NCBI GenBank assembly: GCA_025451145.1
Contig: JANWKX010000166.1
Location: 1 to 9,145 of the forward strand
From: Vampirovibrionales bacterium
Lineage (GTDB): Bacteria > Cyanobacteriota > Vampirovibrionia > Vampirovibrionales > JAGQHJ01
Direction of reading: 5' to 3'
Length of the DNA: 9,145 nt
Shown piece by piece: positions 7,211 through 9,145 of the stretch (within the stretch, counting starts at the first letter, position 1; each line of letters begins with the position of its first letter). The notes below the pieces were generated by a model. It saw nothing but the letters and a program-made list of their open reading frames with translations, did not search any database and was not told the DNA's origin. Position numbers and translations under genes: made by a program.

Positions 7211-7726
7211 ATGAAACTACAGATTCGTCCGATTGAACCCAAAGACAACGAGGCTGTTAAGCACATTATTCTGGCCATCCTGGAGAGCTATGGCTGTATT
7301 GGACCAGGATTTGCGTCCAGCGATCCGGAAATCGAGGACATGTTTACAACCTATGCTCTGCCGGATGCTCGTTACTGGGTCCTTGAAAATTCAGGCTCCG
7401 GGCAGGTTATTGGCGGCGGCGGGTTTTCCAGATTAAAGGGGACTTCTGTCGAAGAAGGGATCTGTGAACTCCAAAAGCTCTATTTTCTGCCCCAGGCCAG
7501 AGGATATGGCTTTGGCAAAAAGATGCTCCAGTTTTGCATCGAGGAAGCAAAAAACTTGGGATATCAAGAAATGTACCTTGAAACCATTCCGGAAATGCTG
7601 GAAGCCATTGCCATGTATCAAAAATTTGGCTTTGAACGGCTTAGCGGGCCTAAGGGCAAAACAGGGCATAACAAATGCCCTGTCCAGATGAACCTGCTAC
7701 TGGCCGCCAACGCGGTGCCCCACTAA
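7211..7726 (+). CDS. GNAT-family N-acetyltransferase (stand-alone)
   Basis: 171 residues, a single GNAT domain of normal size. It starts with the strand LQIRPIEPKD (3-12). The acetyl-CoA binding segment LQKLYFLPQARGYGFGKKML contains an intact R-G-Y-G-F-G loop (Arg97, Gly100, Gly102), followed by YLETIPEM and the AIAMYQKFGFE helix-strand typical of the C-terminal half. It transfers an acetyl group from acetyl-CoA to an amine of an unknown small molecule or protein. It is the third gene of the operon, 14 bp after the exporter gene. Its loop is canonical, unlike that of the fused GNAT domain in the first gene, so this may be the principal acetyltransferase of the set. A hairpin-forming sequence lies within its last 70 bases. 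Confidence 0.9.
   Translation: MKLQIRPIEPKDNEAVKHIILAILESYGCIGPGFASSDPEIEDMFTTYALPDARYWVLENSGSGQVIGGGGFSRLKGTSVEEGICELQKLYFLPQARGYGFGKKMLQFCIEEAKNLGYQEMYLETIPEMLEAIAMYQKFGFERLSGPKGKTGHNKCPVQMNLLLAANAVPH
7657..7683 (-). terminator. Candidate weak terminator for the convergent DUF2795 gene
   Basis: ACAGGGCAT (7661-7669) and ATGCCCTGT (7675-7683) form a perfect 9-bp stem with a 5-base loop. Read on the minus strand the stem is followed by three further T (four including the last stem base), so it could end transcription arriving from the minus-strand gene that stops at 7750. On the plus strand no T run follows. It lies inside the coding end of the GNAT gene. The short T run keeps confidence modest. 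Confidence 0.35.
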
Positions 7727-7749
7727 AACACCTCGCCCTCAACATTAAA

Positions 7750-8022
7750 TCATTGCCGTTTGGTTTTACCCATTTCGCCAATGGCCTCAACGACATCCGG
7801 CATGGTCTCAAACCGATCATGAGGCAACTTCTCAAGCACCTCTTTTAATTTTTCGGCATGATCTTTTGTCCAATGGATTTCTCGCTGACCGTATTCCTTA
7901 ATGAGTTGCTGCTTAGTGGTTGGAAAGTTGGCCCCGGATAACGCGTTTGTCACGGATGCCGCGCCATACGCATGGCCCTTGTGTGCCCCCGGTTTTTCTC
8001 CAAATTCTTCAAAAGGTGCCAT
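7750..8022 (-). CDS. DUF2795 domain protein
   Basis: 90 residues, soluble, no signal peptide. Residues about 25-84 match the DUF2795 pattern: a small hydrophobic start (NALSGANFPTTKQQLIKEYG, 26-45), a helix with a run of charged residues, then EKLPHDRFETMPDVVEAIG (64-82). The domain is a small helical module of unknown function, found in many bacteria. The N-terminal 24 residues (MAPFEEFGEKPGAHKGHAYG onward) are Gly/His-rich and look flexible. The ATG at 8022 has a strong Shine-Dalgarno, AGGAG, 7 bases upstream. It runs convergently to the GNAT gene with a 23-bp gap between the two stops, and is divergent from the gene at 8364. No promoter is clear enough to claim. Confidence 0.85.
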   Translation of the reverse strand: MAPFEEFGEKPGAHKGHAYGAASVTNALSGANFPTTKQQLIKEYGQREIHWTKDHAEKLKEVLEKLPHDRFETMPDVVEAIGEMGKTKRQ

Positions 8023-8029
8023 TCGTCAT

Positions 8030-8034
8030 CTCCT
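8030..8034 (-). promoter_or_regulatory. Strong Shine-Dalgarno of the DUF2795 gene
   Basis: On the minus strand AGGAG is followed by 7 bases and then the ATG at 8022-8020. It is one of the best ribosome sites in the window and supports this start and the reality of the small gene. Confidence 0.75.
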
Positions 8035-8249
8035 CTCTTTTTTCCTTCAAGTATCTAACATACGCTTTCAGAAACGTTTTAAAGGATCTAATGAATCAAT
8101 GCCTCTAAAGCTTCATTCAATAGATTGGGCTGCTTCGTCTTCCAAAATCGTTGTCACTACTATACGTGGGATTTTCAAAATAGGAATTGCCACTCTGGCT
8201 GAATCACAAATGATAGGCCCATAAAAACATTTTGTAAATTTATTTTAAC

Positions 8250-8276
8250 AATTTAAAGAATTTAAGCAATTTCAAA
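8250..8276. repeat. Three tandem 9-bp AATTT-type units
   Basis: AATTTAAAG, AATTTAAGC and AATTTCAAA follow each other without gaps at 8250-8258, 8259-8267 and 8268-8276. The first two share AATTTAA; the third diverges after AATTT. They lie 17-43 bp upstream of the candidate -35 box of the gene at 8364. They may be an UP-like activating element, a protein-binding site or simply AT-rich drift. Confidence 0.4.
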
Positions 8277-8292
8277 TCCGCAAAATTGTTTA

Positions 8293-8321
8293 TTAAAACA
8301 TAGATATGTGTGAAATCTAAT
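8293..8321 (+). promoter_or_regulatory. Candidate promoter of the EF-hand-like gene
   Basis: TTAAAA (8293-8298) and TCTAAT (8316-8321) are 17 bp apart, matching consensus at four and five of six positions. The expected transcription start is near 8328, giving a leader of about 36 bases with a purine-rich run before the ATG. In such AT-rich DNA chance matches are common. Confidence 0.35.
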
Positions 8322-8350
8322 TTAAGTGTGTGTCGATAGAGAGTAGAAGA

Positions 8351-8355
8351 GAGGT
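8351..8355 (+). promoter_or_regulatory. Ribosome binding site of the EF-hand-like gene
   Basis: GAGGT, within a longer purine run (8341-8360), lies 8 bases before the ATG at 8364. This spacing supports the chosen start. Confidence 0.6.
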
Positions 8356-8363
8356 AGAGAACA

Positions 8364-9145
8364 ATGCCACCATTTTCATTTTGGAACCCAATGATGTACA
8401 GCGGTTATTCCTTTAATGGATACCAGCAGCCTTTACAAACAACGTCCAGCACGAGTTCGACGTCGTCAGTACCAAGCAATACCGCACCATTCTTTGAGAT
8501 GAATCAGCCATTAGGAGCACCTTCAATTGCTCAACCTTATCCGCCTCAACCATCGCCATGCCCAGTCTCTAACCCTGGCATATACCAAATGTTTCAGATG
8601 ATGATGAGCCTGATGATGCAATGCATGATGGGTGGTAGCCAACAAAATAATAACAACGGCAACAATGGCAGCAATGGCAACGGGAACCAGCCACCAGCCC
8701 CCAATGGCCATCAAACCAAGTTTTTTCACCAATTTTTGAATAACGCCTTGAATAACTTTGATACACAAAAAACCGGTGTCTTAACCCAGGCCGAAGCCCA
8801 ACAGGAACTTGGCAAGCTCTACAGTCAAGCTGAAAACCAACACAACAATCCCTTTTTACAAGCTGAGATTCAAGCTGGCCAGACCTTAATCTCCAATTGG
8901 GGCGCCTTTGATATCGCAGGTAATCCACAAACTGGCGCAAATCCTGGGGAATTGATTGCACTTAACCCTGGTATTACCAACGCCAAAATTGATTGGGTCG
9001 CTGAACAGGATGGCAATCCTAACAATATCTCCTATGTCGACCTAGTTGATGCCAGAAGATCTCCGATACAGGAACAACCCCTGGCAGCAGGAGCTACGCC
9101 TGCAACCACAGTTCAAGTTCAAGGTGCTACTGTCCCTGCAACAAC
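8364..9145 (+). CDS. Unrecognised Met/Gln/Asn/Pro-rich protein with an EF-hand-like loop (3' end cut by window)
   Basis: Open frame from ATG 8364 to the window edge, 260 residues visible. I do not recognise the family. Residues 1-70 are aromatic- and Pro/Ser/Thr-rich without a classical signal peptide. Residues 75-90 form a methionine cluster (QMFQMMMSLMMQCMMGG), followed by an Asn/Gly/Gln-rich linker (92-110). A folded-looking part follows: FFHQFLNNALNNF (120-132), then DTQKTGVLTQAE (133-144), which fits an EF-hand loop with Asp at 1, Gly at 6, Leu at 8 and Glu at 12, followed by the helix AQQELGKLYSQAE. Later segments around DIAGNPQTGANPGE (183-196) and DGNPNNISYVDL (216-227) resemble degenerate calcium loops. 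The tail (236-260) is Ala/Thr/Val/Pro-rich. Codon use shows a clear protein-coding pattern, and a ribosome site precedes the ATG. Calcium binding and location at the cell surface are inference only. Confidence 0.72.
   Translation, partial: MPPFSFWNPMMYSGYSFNGYQQPLQTTSSTSSTSSVPSNTAPFFEMNQPLGAPSIAQPYPPQPSPCPVSNPGIYQMFQMMMSLMMQCMMGGSQQNNNNGNNGSNGNGNQPPAPNGHQTKFFHQFLNNALNNFDTQKTGVLTQAEAQQELGKLYSQAENQHNNPFLQAEIQAGQTLISNWGAFDIAGNPQTGANPGELIALNPGITNAKIDWVAEQDGNPNNISYVDLVDARRSPIQEQPLAAGATPATTVQVQGATVPAT

Larger units (their letters stand above)
8035..8349. other. AT-rich gene-free spacer between divergent genes
   Basis: No convincing gene is found on either strand. The left half (to about 8220) has ordinary base composition and contains the palindrome AAACGTTT but no clear promoter boxes. 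The right half (about 8221-8325) is strongly AT-rich, with several A and T tracts, and holds a set of phased 9-bp AATTT units and a candidate promoter for the gene at 8364. An open frame on the plus strand (7901-8224) crosses the first part but is antisense to the DUF2795 gene and lacks any protein-like character. Confidence 0.6.

Noticed and set aside
7901..8224. 107-residue plus-strand open frame over the DUF2795 gene and spacer
   Set aside because: Antisense to a gene with a strong ribosome site and domain match; no protein-like pattern and no ribosome site of its own.
8523..8961. Two minus-strand open frames (81 and 130 residues) opposite the EF-hand-like gene
   Set aside because: They arise from the antisense of Met/Asn/Gly codon runs, giving His/Ala-rich or Cys/Arg-rich sequence; the plus frame has a good start and ribosome site.
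1..9145. Defence island, prophage, transposon or CRISPR content
   Set aside because: No transposase, integrase, nuclease-toxin pair, spacer array or terminal repeats are visible; the gene set is mostly housekeeping or transport, apart from the unknown protein at the right end.

Overview
This window is about 48% GC by eye and carries nine protein-coding genes, two of them cut by the window edges. No rRNA, tRNA, CRISPR array, insertion sequence, phage gene or integrase is visible. The MCE/MlaD-type membrane protein points to a Gram-negative, double-membraned bacterium. The mix of a short SppA peptidase with a YIP1 membrane protein, a YifB/ComM AAA+ protein, an orphan MCE protein and a DUF2795 protein would suit a non-photosynthetic relative of cyanobacteria (Vampirovibrionia/Melainabacteria type), but that is a low-confidence guess from gene content only.

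Left part (1-3273): a minus-strand pair, sppA (442-1506) followed by a YIP1-family membrane protein (1-442, cut by the window start), joined by a TAATG stop/start overlap. A 183-bp divergent spacer separates them from a plus-strand yifB/comM gene (1690-3273), which has a recognisable -35/-10 pair in the spacer.

Middle (3254-5041): an MCE/MlaD-like protein on the minus strand overlaps the end of yifB by 20 bp tail-to-tail. Its own start overlaps, or lies within a few bases of, the start of a plus-strand CPBP (CAAX-type) membrane protease gene. A perfect extended -10 element for the protease gene sits inside the mlaD-like reading frame, so this gene block is very compact.

Right-middle (5128-7726): a three-gene plus-strand operon comprising a MarR-GNAT fusion protein, an EamA/DMT-family exporter and a second, stand-alone GNAT acetyltransferase. 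The first junction is an ATGA overlap and the second a 14-bp gap with a good Shine-Dalgarno. A promoter precedes the operon, with a palindrome (GTAAGCACTTAC) at the expected transcription start. The natural reading is a self-regulated small-molecule handling module (sense, acetylate, export); the substrate cannot be read from sequence.

Right end (7750-9145): a minus-strand DUF2795 protein, a 341-bp gene-free AT-rich spacer, and the start of an unrecognised plus-strand gene (8364 to beyond the window). That gene encodes a Met/Gln/Asn/Pro-rich protein with an EF-hand-like calcium-loop motif. It is the most unusual coding sequence in the window. I see no convincing multi-gene novel defence or mobile system; the best candidates for follow-up are this low-complexity protein and the MarR-GNAT/exporter/GNAT operon with its operator.
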